The position numbers and the translations under genes are program-made. A model generated the notes under the pieces. That model was not told the DNA's origin, did not search any database, and saw only the letters and a program-made list of their open reading frames with translations. A stretch of 64,000 nucleotides of DNA from Halopiger xanaduensis SH-6. Its GTDB lineage: Archaea; Halobacteriota; Halobacteria; Halobacteriales; Natrialbaceae. The stretch is from assembly GCF_000217715.1 (NCBI RefSeq), contig NC_015666.1, positions 1,934,270 to 1,998,269 on the forward strand, in the 5' to 3' direction. Each line of letters starts with the position of its first letter. Position 1 is the first letter of the stretch. Positions 9,141-18,580 of the stretch are shown here, in pieces.

Positions 9141-10283
9141 ATGGATCCGCATAACGAAGGGGCGATCCGTCGCCGTTGGATCGAAATGGCGTCCCAGCAG
9201 CAATCCGTCGAGTCGGACGAGTACCGAGTGAGATCGTACGAGCCGGGCGATCGGGACGGCGTGCTCTCGCTGTTCGAACGCCAGTGGGGGTATCGGCCCG
9301 GCACCGACTGGTTCGACTGGAAGTACGTCGACGATCCGTACCTCTCGCACGTCCCGATTACGCTCGCCGAACAAGGCGGCGAGATCGTCGCCGTCCAGGG
9401 GTACGTTCCCTGCCGGCTCCGGCGCGGCGGGCGGATCGTCCGGGCGCTGAAACCGGTGGACGCGGTCGTTCACCCGGACCACCGCCGACAGGGGCTGTAC
9501 TCCCGGATCACGGAACTCGGGATCGAACGGTACCGCGACCGGGAGGCGGCGCTGTTCTTCAACTTCCCGAACGAGGCGTCGCTGGGCGCACAGGAGAAAC
9601 TCGGCTGGTCGGAGGTGACGGTGGTTTCGATGTACTACCGGGTCCAGCGACCCGGCGAGTTGCTGCCGGCGGAGCGGTCGGCCGGACCGCTTTCGGACGC
9701 GGCCGACGCCATCGCACAAACCGCGCTGGGGGTGTACGATCGCCTCTCGCCCTCCGACGGCGACTACGAGATCGAGCGGTACGCGTCGCCGCCAGCCGAC
9801 CTCCTCGCGTCGGTCTACGACTCCCGCGTCCCGAACGCGTTCCACGCCCACCGCGAGGCGCGGTACTACCGCTGGCTCCTCGAGGCGCCGTCGGTCGACC
9901 ATACAGCGTACGTCGCCAGACAGGGCGGCCGCCCCGTCGCCGCGCTCGTCACGCGGTCGGACGACGACGGCGTACTGGTCTTCGATGCGGTGCCGCTCGG
10001 ATCGGCCCACGAGGCCTTCGCCGACCTGCTCGCGGCGGTCGTCGCCGACAACGCGGACGCCTGCGTGCTGTCGGTGACCGCCCGCACCCTTCCCTCAAAG
10101 CTGCTCGCCCGCTTCGGCTTCGTGAGCTACGAGACGGCGGTCGTCTCGCGGTTCTGTGACCCCACGTACATGGCGGTGCGGCCGCTTGCAGGCGACGACG
10201 AGGACGAATCGATCCCGTTCTCGCGCCGAGCGCTCGCCGACCCGTCGAACTGGTGTCTCTCCTTCCTCGAGGTGAAGGATTGA
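9141..10283 (+). CDS. GNAT family N-acetyltransferase, two-domain
   Basis: The protein has 380 residues from the ATG at 9141. The N-terminal acetyltransferase domain shows YRVRSYEPGDRDGVLSLF, then VVHPDHRRQGLYSRITELGI, the acetyl-CoA-binding motif A with Arg/Gln-x-x-Gly, and FFNFPNEASLGAQEKLGWSE. The C-terminal half (from about residue 220) resembles a second degenerate GNAT fold (YYRWLLEAP, RQGGRPVAALVTR, ARFGFVSYETAVVSRF). The acceptor substrate is unknown. An internal ATG at 9186 would remove 15 residues and may be the true start, since homologous sequence begins only around SDEYRVRSYEPGD. Confidence 0.8.
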   Translation: MDPHNEGAIRRRWIEMASQQQSVESDEYRVRSYEPGDRDGVLSLFERQWGYRPGTDWFDWKYVDDPYLSHVPITLAEQGGEIVAVQGYVPCRLRRGGRIVRALKPVDAVVHPDHRRQGLYSRITELGIERYRDREAALFFNFPNEASLGAQEKLGWSEVTVVSMYYRVQRPGELLPAERSAGPLSDAADAIAQTALGVYDRLSPSDGDYEIERYASPPADLLASVYDSRVPNAFHAHREARYYRWLLEAPSVDHTAYVARQGGRPVAALVTRSDDDGVLVFDAVPLGSAHEAFADLLAAVVADNADACVLSVTARTLPSKLLARFGFVSYETAVVSRFCDPTYMAVRPLAGDDEDESIPFSRRALADPSNWCLSFLEVKD

Positions 10284-10346
10284 GACTACTGCTCTTGCCC
10301 TCGCAGGGTCAACCGTTACCCGCCGGTTCGTGGTAGCGAGCCGGGA

Positions 10347-11309
10347 ATGCCACGGACACGGATCGGATACACCCTCTCGAGCGAGGAACACGGCCCGCAG
10401 CGGCTCGTCGAGATCGCCGAACGCGCCGAGGACGCCGGCTTCGACTTCCTATCGATCTCGGACCACTTCCACCCCTGGGTGTCGGCCCAGGGCGAGTCGC
10501 CGTTCGTCTGGTCGACGCTGGGTGCGATCGCGAACGCGACCGACGAGATCGAGGTCGGCGTCGGCGTCACCTGCCCGACGATCCGAATCCACCCGGTCAA
10601 CGTCGCCCACGCCGTCGCGACGGTCGACGAGCTGTTCGGCGACCGCTTCACGTTCGGCGTCGGCACCGGCGAGAACCTGAACGAACACGTCACCGGCGAG
10701 CGCTGGCCCGAACACGACGTGCGCCTCGAGATGTTGGACGAGGCGATGGACGTGATGCGGAAGCTGTGGACGGGACAGACGACGAGCCACCACGGGAAAC
10801 ACTACACGGTCGAGAACGCGCGCCTCTACACCTGTCCCGACGAGCAGCCGACGACGATCGCGAGCGCCTTTGGCCCGCAGACCGCCGAGTGGGTGGCCGA
10901 CAACGCCGACGGCCTCTGGTGCTCCGGGCCGAAGGGAGAGCCGGTCGAGGCCTACGAGGACGCCGGCGGCGACGGGCCGAAATACACGCAACTGCACGGC
11001 TGCTACGCCGACAGCGAGGAGGAAGCCGTCGAGACGGTCTACGAGAAGTGGCCGAACGGCTCGATTCCGGGCGAACTCGGGCAGGAACTTCCGACGCCGG
11101 CCCACTTCGAGCAGGCCGCGCAGATGGTCGAGAAGGAGGACATCGCCGAAGCGGGGACTACGACGAGTCCGGATCCACAGGACCACATCGACAGCCTCGA
11201 GCAGGCCGTCGACGCGGGCTACGACCACGTCTACTTCCACCAGATCGGCGACGAGCAGGAGAAGGCGATCGAGTTCTACGAGGAGGAAGTGCTGCCGTCG
11301 TTCCGCTGA
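10347..11309 (+). CDS. F420-dependent LLM class oxidoreductase
   Basis: The protein has 320 residues with a TIM-barrel luciferase-like monooxygenase fold. It has IGYTLSSEEHGPQRLVEIAE at the N terminus, FDFLSISDHFHPW, FVWSTLGAIANATD, then VGVGVTCPTIRIHP, and FGVGTGENLNEHVTGERWP. These motifs match the TIGR03557-type group near F420-dependent glucose-6-phosphate dehydrogenase. The enzyme is cytoplasmic and hydride transfer with F420 is expected. The physiological substrate is not evident, and haloarchaeal members are not proven to act on glucose 6-phosphate. The ATG is 63 bp after the GNAT gene. Confidence 0.9.
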   Translation: MPRTRIGYTLSSEEHGPQRLVEIAERAEDAGFDFLSISDHFHPWVSAQGESPFVWSTLGAIANATDEIEVGVGVTCPTIRIHPVNVAHAVATVDELFGDRFTFGVGTGENLNEHVTGERWPEHDVRLEMLDEAMDVMRKLWTGQTTSHHGKHYTVENARLYTCPDEQPTTIASAFGPQTAEWVADNADGLWCSGPKGEPVEAYEDAGGDGPKYTQLHGCYADSEEEAVETVYEKWPNGSIPGELGQELPTPAHFEQAAQMVEKEDIAEAGTTTSPDPQDHIDSLEQAVDAGYDHVYFHQIGDEQEKAIEFYEEEVLPSFR

Positions 11310-11393
11310 CGCTGCTGTCGTCGTTCCGTTGCTGTGAGGACGCGAACGCCGACCGCACGCTGCCTCACGGAGATTCGATCACCGGACGGTTCC

Positions 11394-12509
11394 TCACCGC
11401 GACTCGATCTCGATCGCCGACGCGGACACCGCCGTCACTTCGCCGGCGATCGAGGCGTGCTGCGGGTTACTGATCCCGTCGGGACTCGGGCTCGCGATCC
11501 GATCGCCGACGTCGACGCGGTCGCCGATCTCGACCGTCGGTTCGGCGGGTTCCACGACGTCGAGCTCCGGGTTCGTGACGAGCGGAATCCGGACGCGAGA
11601 CGGCTCGAGCGTCGCGGTCGGCTCGGATTCTACCTCCCGGTCGGTCCACTCGTCCGCCTCGAGCACGTCGATTCGTCCCTCGCCGTACGCGTTTTCCGCG
11701 ACGGTATCCTCGTCGAGCACGAGCAGACAGTTCGTGTGCTTGCGGACGCCGTAGTCCGCCGCCGGCGCATCGACGGGGAAACACCAGCCCGGTCCGCCGT
11801 CGGCGAGCACGGCGTCCGCTGGCAGCGACTCGGGTGGGCGGCCAGCCGCTCGCAGCAGTTCGCTCGCCGGCGTTCCGACGGGGACCTCGAGGAAGCGATC
11901 GCGCGGTACGTCGCCGCTGACGTGGACGTACTTGCGGGTGACAGGTGTTCCGTTCGAAAGCGCACGAGAGATGTTGTACAGCGTTTCCGTGTTCTGGACG
12001 AGCCAACCGTAGTCGGTGGGGAGGTCGTTTCCGATGACCGTCCCGTCGACGGTCTTGAGGAGGACGCTTTCCATCCCGTACTGGTACGTGTTCTCCGTGT
12101 AGGCGAACACGACGCCGGATTCCGCGTTCCGGTCGAGCGGCAGCTCGTCCGGCGGGATCACCGTGCCGTCAGTTTCGGCCTCGAGCTCCCGCACGTACTC
12201 GTCGCGGTCCTTCCACTTCGCGCTGACGACGATCAGGTCGAACGCCTGTGCGAGCAGGGCGTCGAACAGCGCGGCGAACGTCTCCGCCTTCGTTTTCCCG
12301 AGCCACTTGTCGATGCGGTAGTTCGGCTCGCTCTCCTGGTGGTTCACGAGGAGGGAATCGACGGCTTCGAGGTCCGTCCACTTCGCGTAGGACGGAAAGC
12401 CGGCGCCGCCCGCGCCCGCGACGCCGGCCGCGCGGATCAGGTCGCTCCCCTGTCGTCGAATATCGGGCCACTCCGCGGCTCGAGTCGGCTGCACGCGTGG
12501 AGTCGTCAT
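11394..12509 (-). CDS. RnfC/PduS-like SLBB-domain flavoprotein lacking iron-sulfur cysteines
   Basis: The protein has 371 residues. LIRAAGVAGAGGAGFPSYAKW (near residue 25) is the glycine-rich FMN/NADH-binding start shared by NuoF, RnfC and the cobalamin reductase PduS. It is followed by NHQESEPNYRIDKWL. A GTPVTRKYVHVSGDVP-like SLBB segment lies in the middle, and GDRVDVGDRIASPSPDGISN near the C terminus is a barrel-sandwich hybrid. RnfC and PduS carry two ferredoxin-type 4Fe-4S clusters, but here only two isolated Cys occur (GWCFP and TNCLL), so clusters are absent. It probably moves electrons between NADH and an unknown partner. It is divergent from the HTH gene at 12663. Confidence 0.75.
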   Translation of the reverse strand: MTTPRVQPTRAAEWPDIRRQGSDLIRAAGVAGAGGAGFPSYAKWTDLEAVDSLLVNHQESEPNYRIDKWLGKTKAETFAALFDALLAQAFDLIVVSAKWKDRDEYVRELEAETDGTVIPPDELPLDRNAESGVVFAYTENTYQYGMESVLLKTVDGTVIGNDLPTDYGWLVQNTETLYNISRALSNGTPVTRKYVHVSGDVPRDRFLEVPVGTPASELLRAAGRPPESLPADAVLADGGPGWCFPVDAPAADYGVRKHTNCLLVLDEDTVAENAYGEGRIDVLEADEWTDREVESEPTATLEPSRVRIPLVTNPELDVVEPAEPTVEIGDRVDVGDRIASPSPDGISNPQHASIAGEVTAVSASAIEIESR

Positions 12510-12564
12510 GGCACGCGGAGAGTGGTTCGGAACGATAGTCCGCCTTGATCCGCAGCTATGAGGG

Positions 12565-12577
12565 GTGTTTATAACAC
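12565..12577. promoter_or_regulatory. TATA-containing dyad between divergent genes
   Basis: GTGTT-TAT-AACAC is a 5-bp inverted repeat enclosing TTTATAA in the 153-bp gap between the RnfC-like gene and the HTH gene. It may be the core promoter of either gene, with a leader of about 30-60 nt. Confidence 0.35.
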
Positions 12578-12662
12578 ACCGTCGCGGCGTTCGGTCCGCG
12601 CGCCAGCGGTCCGTCGAGGCGGTAGCTTTGTAGGCGCCAGCGGACGTATCTCGAGCAGGGAC

Positions 12663-13325
12663 ATGCGCTACCTCGAGGTGACCCTGCAGCGACCGCCGGC
12701 CGAGCAGCATCCGATGCACCGGTTCATCGTCGAACACGAGGGATACACCGCATCGCGGCTGCTCTACGGCCACCAGTACGGCGACGAGTACGCGATGCTG
12801 TTCTACATCGACGGGCCGCGACTCCCCTACGAGCCCGCCCTCGAGGACGCGCCGACGGTGCTCGACTACGAACTCGCACCGTGTCGCGACGATTCGTTCT
12901 ACCTGTACGTCCGAGAGTCGTTGACGGGCGCCGACCGAACGTTCGTGGACGCGGTCGAACAACCGGGGCTGATCATCATCCCGCCGGTAGAGTTCCGCGC
13001 AGACGGGACGATACGACTGGCTGCGGTCGGTCCCGACGAGGCGATCCAGACGGCGGTCGACGACGTGGCCGATACGGCGCGCGTCGACGTCCGCTCGGTC
13101 GGCGAGTACTGCGCCGGGCGAATCGACGCGCGGGTGGACCTGACCCGGCGCCAGTTCGAAGCCGTCTCGGCGGCCGTCGACTGCGGCTACTACCGCGCGA
13201 CCCGAAACGGGTCCCTCGAGGACGTCGCCGAGCGACTCGACTGCTCGAGCGGGACGGCGGGGGAGTTGCTCCGACGGGCCGAACGAACGGTCATGGCAGG
13301 GGTCGTTGACGGCGGGCCGTTCTGA
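12663..13325 (+). CDS. HTH_10 (Bat-like) transcriptional regulator
   Basis: The protein has 220 residues. The C-terminal 60 residues (VDLTRRQFEAVSAAVDCGYY, then ATRNGSLEDVAERLDCSSGTAGELLRRAE) are the bacterio-opsin-activator-type helix-turn-helix domain common in haloarchaea. The N-terminal part (MRYLEVTLQRPPAEQHPMHR) is a likely sensor domain with no ligand I can name. The ATG at 12663 starts with this family-like segment; the frame is open upstream to 12558 but covers a probable promoter. The gene is divergent from the RnfC-like gene, so it may regulate it. Confidence 0.85.
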   Translation: MRYLEVTLQRPPAEQHPMHRFIVEHEGYTASRLLYGHQYGDEYAMLFYIDGPRLPYEPALEDAPTVLDYELAPCRDDSFYLYVRESLTGADRTFVDAVEQPGLIIIPPVEFRADGTIRLAAVGPDEAIQTAVDDVADTARVDVRSVGEYCAGRIDARVDLTRRQFEAVSAAVDCGYYRATRNGSLEDVAERLDCSSGTAGELLRRAERTVMAGVVDGGPF

Positions 13326-13427
13326 GGGCGCCGCCCTCTCTTGGATCGATCGCGGGCTCGCGGAATCGAGGTCGTGCGGATTGCCCCGAAGGCAAGGCAT
13401 ACCCGAGACTATCCGCATCGATCACAC

Positions 13428-14417
13428 ATGAACCATCGACGACTCGGTTCGACGGGATACGACGTTTCGGAAGTCGGACTCGGCACGTGGAACATCGGCG
13501 GCGACTGGGGCGACGTCGACGACGAAACCGGCCGCGAGGTCGTCCGCGCCGCGCTCGAGTCGGGCATCGACTTCATCGACACCGCGGACGTCTACGGCGA
13601 CGGGCGCAGCGAGCGCCACATCGGCCACGTCCTCGACGAGCGCGAGGCCCACGACGACGTCACCGTTGCGACAAAGGCCGGCCGCCGGCTCGACCCTCAC
13701 GAGGCCGACCGGTATAACTACGATAACCTCTCACAGTTCGTCGACCGAAGCCGCGAGTACATCGGCGAGGACACCCTCGATCTCGTCCAACTGCACTGTC
13801 CGCCCACCGAGGCGTACTACCAGCCAGACACCTTCGAGGCCCTCGAACGCCTCAAAGACGAAGGCAAGATCGCCCGCGCGGGCGTCAGCGTCGAGAAGGT
13901 CGAGGAGGCGCTGAAGGCCGTTGAGTACGACGTCGTCGAGACGGTCCAGATCATCTTCAACCCGTTCCGCCAGCGCCCGAAGGAGCTGTTCTTCGAGCAG
14001 GCCAAGAAAAACGATATCGGCGTCATCGTCCGCGTCCCCTACGCCTCCGGCCTGTTGACCGGCGCGCTCGAGCGCGAGCAGGAGTTTCCCGAGGACGACC
14101 ACCGCAACTTCAACCGCCAGGGCGAGGCCTTCGACGTCGGCGAGACGTTCGCCGGCGTCCCCTACGAGACCGGTCACGACGCCGTCGAGGCGCTCGAGCC
14201 CCACGTTCCCGAGGATCTGACGATGGCCGAGTTCACGCTGCGCTGGATCCTCGACCACGAGGCGGTCTCGACGGTCATTCCGGGGACGACCTCGCCGGAC
14301 CACGTCGAGTCCAACGCCGCAGTCTCGGATCTCGATTCGCTCTCGCACCAGACCGACGGTGCGGCGCAGGACGTCTACGAGGAGTACGTCGCGGAGCACG
14401 TCCACCACCGCTGGTAG
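13428..14417 (+). CDS. Aldo/keto reductase
   Basis: The protein has 329 residues and an (alpha/beta)8 barrel that reduces carbonyls with NADPH. The catalytic tetrad is visible: Asp51 and Tyr56 in DFIDTADVYGDG, Lys83 in VATKAG and His123 in VQLHCPPTE. The cofactor-binding end VSTVIPGTTSPDHVESNAAV is intact. The start MNHRRLGSTGYDVSEVGLGT is canonical. A second, more distant aldo/keto reductase lies at 22612. The substrate is unknown. Confidence 0.93.
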   Translation: MNHRRLGSTGYDVSEVGLGTWNIGGDWGDVDDETGREVVRAALESGIDFIDTADVYGDGRSERHIGHVLDEREAHDDVTVATKAGRRLDPHEADRYNYDNLSQFVDRSREYIGEDTLDLVQLHCPPTEAYYQPDTFEALERLKDEGKIARAGVSVEKVEEALKAVEYDVVETVQIIFNPFRQRPKELFFEQAKKNDIGVIVRVPYASGLLTGALEREQEFPEDDHRNFNRQGEAFDVGETFAGVPYETGHDAVEALEPHVPEDLTMAEFTLRWILDHEAVSTVIPGTTSPDHVESNAAVSDLDSLSHQTDGAAQDVYEEYVAEHVHHRW

Positions 14418-14447
14418 CTTCTCCGGCGGCGTCGAACGGAGTTCGAC

Positions 14448-15713
14448 TCACTCGCTCTCGTCGACGGGCTCCGAATCGACCGACTGACGGCGTTTTTTCT
14501 CGGCTTGGTCCGCTCGAAGCGGCTGCCACTGCTCGTAGGTGAGCGAGCGCCAGAGCCACTCGAGCGGTCCGTACCGGAAGTACCGCAGCCAGCACACCGA
14601 CAGCGGCACCTGCACCGCCCAGATGGCGACGACGACGCCGAGCAACTCGAGGCGGGTCAGCCGGCCGAACAGTCCGAGCCCGTGGCCGTAGAAGATCGAC
14701 GTCGCGAGGACGGTCTGGAGAATGTAGTTGCTGAAGGCGGTCCGACCGACGGCGGCAAGCGCCCGGGTGACGGGACCGTCGGGTCGCCGCCGGCAGTACA
14801 GCATCACCAGGCCGACGTACGCGCCGGCGAGCGCGAAACTGCCCCAGTAGTTGAACTGCCGCCAGAGCAGCGCGACGCCGGCCCCCCAGTCGTTCGCCTC
14901 GATGTACCAGACGCCGACGAGGATCACGGCGAGCCCGCTACTCGCGCCGACGGCGACCAGCCGGCGGTAGAATCGGGTCGACCGATCGTTCATCAGCACG
15001 CCCCGCTCGAACAGCGCCATCCCGAGCAGCATCGACCCGCTCACGCGCCAGCCGGTGTAGCCGAGCAGCCCGGTGGTCTGCCGGCGCAGCGACGTCGGCA
15101 CGCGGTGAGTCAGCTGCTCGAGCCAGCCGCCGCGGTAGGCCTCGAGTTCCGCCCGAATCGCCGCATCGGGCGGGCGCCACGTGCTCGCGATCGCGGCCGG
15201 GTCCATGGCGAGCCCGGCCAGCCCCTCGATGAGCGAGGGGACGGCCACCAGGACGAGTCCGAGGCCGGCCAGCGTGCGGGGCTCGAGGTCCCGCAGGAGG
15301 ACGACGCCGAACGCGCAGACGCCGTACGCGACGAGGATGTCGCCGTACCACAGGAGGTAGGCGTGTGCGAGGCCGAAGACGACGAGCCAGCCGTTGCGGC
15401 GGGCGTACAGCCCGAAGACGGATTGCCCGCGCTGTTCGGCTTTCCGCGTGAACAGCACGACCCCGCCGCCGAACAGGAGCGTGAAGATCGTGATAAACTT
15501 CTGCTCGGCGAAGACGTGGCCGACGAACCAGGCCCAGTAGTTGCCGCCGGTGAAATCGCCGTACACCGTCGGATTGCCGAGCGTCGCCTCCGGCATCGCG
15601 AACACGCGGACGTTGATGATGAGGATGCCGAGCAGCGCGAAGCCCCGCAGCGCGTCGAGCGCGACGATCCGCTCGGACGGCGCGGTCGGGCCAGTGCCGC
15701 CGGCGTCGCTCAT
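14448..15713 (-). CDS. DUF418 (YeiB-like) membrane protein
   Basis: This is a 421-residue polytopic membrane protein. It opens with RIVALDALRGFALLGILIIN, the DUF418/acyltransferase-3-like first helix, and has AEQKFITIFTLLFGGGVVLF and GLAHAYLLWYGDILVAYGV. The DUF418 domain itself is the C-terminal half, ending CWLRYFRYGPLEWLWRSLTY. About ten helices can be counted. The family is found widely in bacteria and haloarchaea and is thought to be a transporter or acyl-transfer membrane protein; nothing in the neighbourhood decides this. It is convergent with the upstream aldo/keto reductase. Confidence 0.88.
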   Translation of the reverse strand: MSDAGGTGPTAPSERIVALDALRGFALLGILIINVRVFAMPEATLGNPTVYGDFTGGNYWAWFVGHVFAEQKFITIFTLLFGGGVVLFTRKAEQRGQSVFGLYARRNGWLVVFGLAHAYLLWYGDILVAYGVCAFGVVLLRDLEPRTLAGLGLVLVAVPSLIEGLAGLAMDPAAIASTWRPPDAAIRAELEAYRGGWLEQLTHRVPTSLRRQTTGLLGYTGWRVSGSMLLGMALFERGVLMNDRSTRFYRRLVAVGASSGLAVILVGVWYIEANDWGAGVALLWRQFNYWGSFALAGAYVGLVMLYCRRRPDGPVTRALAAVGRTAFSNYILQTVLATSIFYGHGLGLFGRLTRLELLGVVVAIWAVQVPLSVCWLRYFRYGPLEWLWRSLTYEQWQPLRADQAEKKRRQSVDSEPVDESE

Positions 15714-15907
15714 CGGTTCCTCGCGGCGACGGCGGACGAGCGCGCTCGAGTTCGAGCCCTGGTCCAGCGGTCGATTCTCCGGTAGCGCATCCTACACGAC
15801 ACACGTCGGGCGGTCGATACAAAAGTGTAGTCGACGAGTGGCGGTGGCGGCGACGGTGCGGTGGGGTGACGGTGGCCGGGACGGTCCGGTGGCGGCGGTA
15901 GAAGCGG

Positions 15908-18406
15908 CTACCACTCGAAGCGATCCGGATTCCGCGTCGCGAGCGCCGTCCGGACCGCGGCGACGTTCTCGGGAACGTCGTGGACGCGGACGAGGTCGGC
16001 CCCGCGGTCGGCCGCGAGCGCGCTCGCCGCGACCGTCGCGTCGAGGCAGTCGCCGGCCTCGCTGCCGACGTGCTCGAACATCGACTTGTGGGAGTGCCCG
16101 AAGAGAACCGGACAGCCCAGCGCGCGGAACTCCTCGAGCCGGTCGAGAATCTCGAAGCTCTCGCGGGCCGACTTGCCGAAGCCGATGCCGGGATCGACGA
16201 CGATGTTCTCGCGGTCGACGCCCGCCTTCTCCGCGAGCAGCACCCGCTCGGAAAGCTGGTCGATGACGTCCTCGACGACGTCGTCGTAGGTCACCTCCTG
16301 TCCCGGGACGACCGGCGCGTTGATGCTGTGCATCACGATCAGCCCCGCGTCGTGGTCGGCCGCGACGAACCGCATTTCGGGGTCCTCGAGCCCCGAGACG
16401 TCGTTGATGATATCGGCGCCGGCTTCGAGGGCCGCGTCGGCGACGGCGGCCTTGCGGGTGTCGATCGAGATCGGGATGTCGAAGTCTCGGACCCGCTCGA
16501 GGACGGGCACGACGCGGTCGATCTCCTCCTCGGTCGAAACGGGGTCGGCGCCGGGACGGGTCGACTCGCCGCCGACGTCGAGCACATCGGCGCCGGCCTC
16601 GACCATCGCCTCCGCGCGGGCGACGGCGTCCTCGACGGCGTCGTACTCGCCGCCGTCGTGGAAGCTGTCGGGCGTGACGTTCAGGATGCCCATCACGGCG
16701 GTGCGATCGAACCACGGCCACGGCGACCGCGACAGCGGCGACTGATTGGCTACGAACTCGTTTGGAGGGGCGCCAGCGTCGCTGATCTCGAGCGTTCCCC
16801 GCAGTTCCGCGGCGAGTTCGGCGAGCCCCAGCGACCGCGCGTCGGCGTCCGACTCGAGGCGGTCGACGAGGCGTTCGAACTGCGCGAACGTCCCCATCAG
16901 GAGGGTGTCGACGGGTTCGTCGTCCCGCTGGAGCCCTGAGAGCGCACACTCGCCGCCGACGCGCAGCAATTCCTCCTTCACCAGCGTCGCTTGCCGTCGC
17001 TGCAAGCGCGTGCGCACGACGCGGTGGACGCCCTGCCCGCTCAGTTGCCGGACGCTGGCCTCGGGAACGTTCGCACCTGCGAGCGCCTCGCGGGCGTCCG
17101 AGCGGTCGCGGATGCGCTTCGAAATCTCGGTGCGAGTCCACCGCCGGCGCGCCTCGGCGACCGCGAACAGCGAGCCGGTGACGAGCACGCAGTCGGATCG
17201 ATCGGCCTCGGAAAGGGCCGTCTCGAGGGCGGCCTGCACGGCACCCTCGATGCGGACGTCTTCGACGCCGGCGTCGTCGAACACGTCGGCGAGGACGGCC
17301 GGATCCTCGGCGCGGTCGAGGGAGGGTTCCGTCGCGACGACCGCGTCGGGGGTCGGCAGCGCCGCGGCCATCTCCCGGTGGTCCTTGTCGTGCATCGCGC
17401 CGAAGACGACGCGGAGGTCGTCGTACTCGTAGCTGCCGAGCGTCGACGCGAGCGTCTCGCAGGCGCCGGGATTGTGCGCGCCATCGAGGACGACCAGCGG
17501 CTCGGTGTCGATCACCTCGAACCGGCCCGGCCAGTGGGCGCTGCGCAGCCCGCGGGCGATGTCGTCGGTCGAAACGCCGGCGACCTGCCGCGCGAGCGTC
17601 GCGGCGATCCCGGCGTTCTCGGCCTGGTGCTCGCCCGGTAGCGGCACGCGCGTCTCGACACCCCACTCGTCGGCGTCGATCGAGACGGCCGCTTCGGTGT
17701 GGTTCGTCCGGCCGCCGTACTCGACGCGGACGTCGGGTTCGGGGTCCTCGTCGGCGAAGCCGACCGTGACGACGTCGCCGGCAACGTCTCGGACCGCCTC
17801 GAGCGGGTCGCCCGAGACGCCGGTCACGAGCGGCGCCTCGTCCGGGGCGACGTGGGCTTTGTCGCGGGCGATCTCTTCCTCGGTGTCGCCGAGGATGCCC
17901 GTGTGCTCGAGGGTGACGCTGGTGACCGCGCTCGCGATCGGATCGACGACGCTCGTGGCGTCGAACTTCCCGCCGATGCCGACCTCGAGGACGGCCACGT
18001 CGACGTCCTCGCGGTCGAACTGCCAGAGCGCCAGCGCGGTCATCGTCTCGAAGAAGGTGGGCGACTCCCCGTCGGCGGCCCGGTCCGTGAGGTAGTCCTG
18101 CGTCGAGTCGACGAACTCGCAGACGGCCGACCGGGGGATCTTGCGCCCGTCGACCCGCACCCGCTCGCGCAGTTCCTCGAGGTGCGGCGAGGTGTACAGT
18201 CCCACCGAGAGCCCGGCTTCCCGGAGCGTCCGCTCGAGCATCCGCGCCGTGCTCCCTTTCCCGTTGGAGCCGGCGACCTGCACGAAATCGACGTCCTCGT
18301 GTGGGTTCCCGAGGTGGGCGAGGAGCCGCGCGGTCGACTCCGTCCCCGGTTTCGGGCGGAACCGTCGCAGACCGAAGAGCGCGTCCGCCGCCTCGTGATA
18401 CTCCAT
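15908..18406 (-). CDS. folCP: Bifunctional dihydrofolate synthase / dihydropteroate synthase (FolC-FolP fusion)
   Basis: The protein has 832 residues and two enzymes of folate synthesis. Residues about 1-430 form the Mur ligase-like FolC part. Its P-loop is GSNGKGS (46-52), followed by GLYTSPHLEELRERVRVDG, LEVGIGGKFDATSV and LDGAHNPGACETL. It adds glutamate to dihydropteroate and folates. Residues about 560-832 form FolP: VMGILNVTPDSFHDGGEY, then DVLDVGGESTRPGADPVS, PISIDTRKAAVADAAL, GADIINDVSGL and VLFGHSHKSM. It joins p-aminobenzoate to pterin pyrophosphate. The connecting 430-560 region has no assigned domain. Such a fusion is known from Haloferax volcanii. The ATG at 18406 is the first family-like start. 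Confidence 0.93.
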   Translation of the reverse strand: MEYHEAADALFGLRRFRPKPGTESTARLLAHLGNPHEDVDFVQVAGSNGKGSTARMLERTLREAGLSVGLYTSPHLEELRERVRVDGRKIPRSAVCEFVDSTQDYLTDRAADGESPTFFETMTALALWQFDREDVDVAVLEVGIGGKFDATSVVDPIASAVTSVTLEHTGILGDTEEEIARDKAHVAPDEAPLVTGVSGDPLEAVRDVAGDVVTVGFADEDPEPDVRVEYGGRTNHTEAAVSIDADEWGVETRVPLPGEHQAENAGIAATLARQVAGVSTDDIARGLRSAHWPGRFEVIDTEPLVVLDGAHNPGACETLASTLGSYEYDDLRVVFGAMHDKDHREMAAALPTPDAVVATEPSLDRAEDPAVLADVFDDAGVEDVRIEGAVQAALETALSEADRSDCVLVTGSLFAVAEARRRWTRTEISKRIRDRSDAREALAGANVPEASVRQLSGQGVHRVVRTRLQRRQATLVKEELLRVGGECALSGLQRDDEPVDTLLMGTFAQFERLVDRLESDADARSLGLAELAAELRGTLEISDAGAPPNEFVANQSPLSRSPWPWFDRTAVMGILNVTPDSFHDGGEYDAVEDAVARAEAMVEAGADVLDVGGESTRPGADPVSTEEEIDRVVPVLERVRDFDIPISIDTRKAAVADAALEAGADIINDVSGLEDPEMRFVAADHDAGLIVMHSINAPVVPGQEVTYDDVVEDVIDQLSERVLLAEKAGVDRENIVVDPGIGFGKSARESFEILDRLEEFRALGCPVLFGHSHKSMFEHVGSEAGDCLDATVAASALAADRGADLVRVHDVPENVAAVRTALATRNPDRFEW

Positions 18407-18580
18407 ATCCGAACCACAGAGTCCGCCCGCTTTAGGGTGTCGGACTCGGGTTTCGGCCGCCACTGCGGTTGCGCCGGGCCCGGTCGGGTCGGACGCGATC
18501 CGCCCGATTCCCGCTATCGAGCGGCGACGAACGTGTTCGGGAGAAGGACGATCCGGTCGGAGCGAGCAGTCTCACACAAA

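Noticed and set aside
15792-17666. 624-codon minus-strand frame in a second phase of folCP
   Set aside because: The translation is an Arg/Gly/Ala-rich string; the FolC and FolP motifs are in the other phase.
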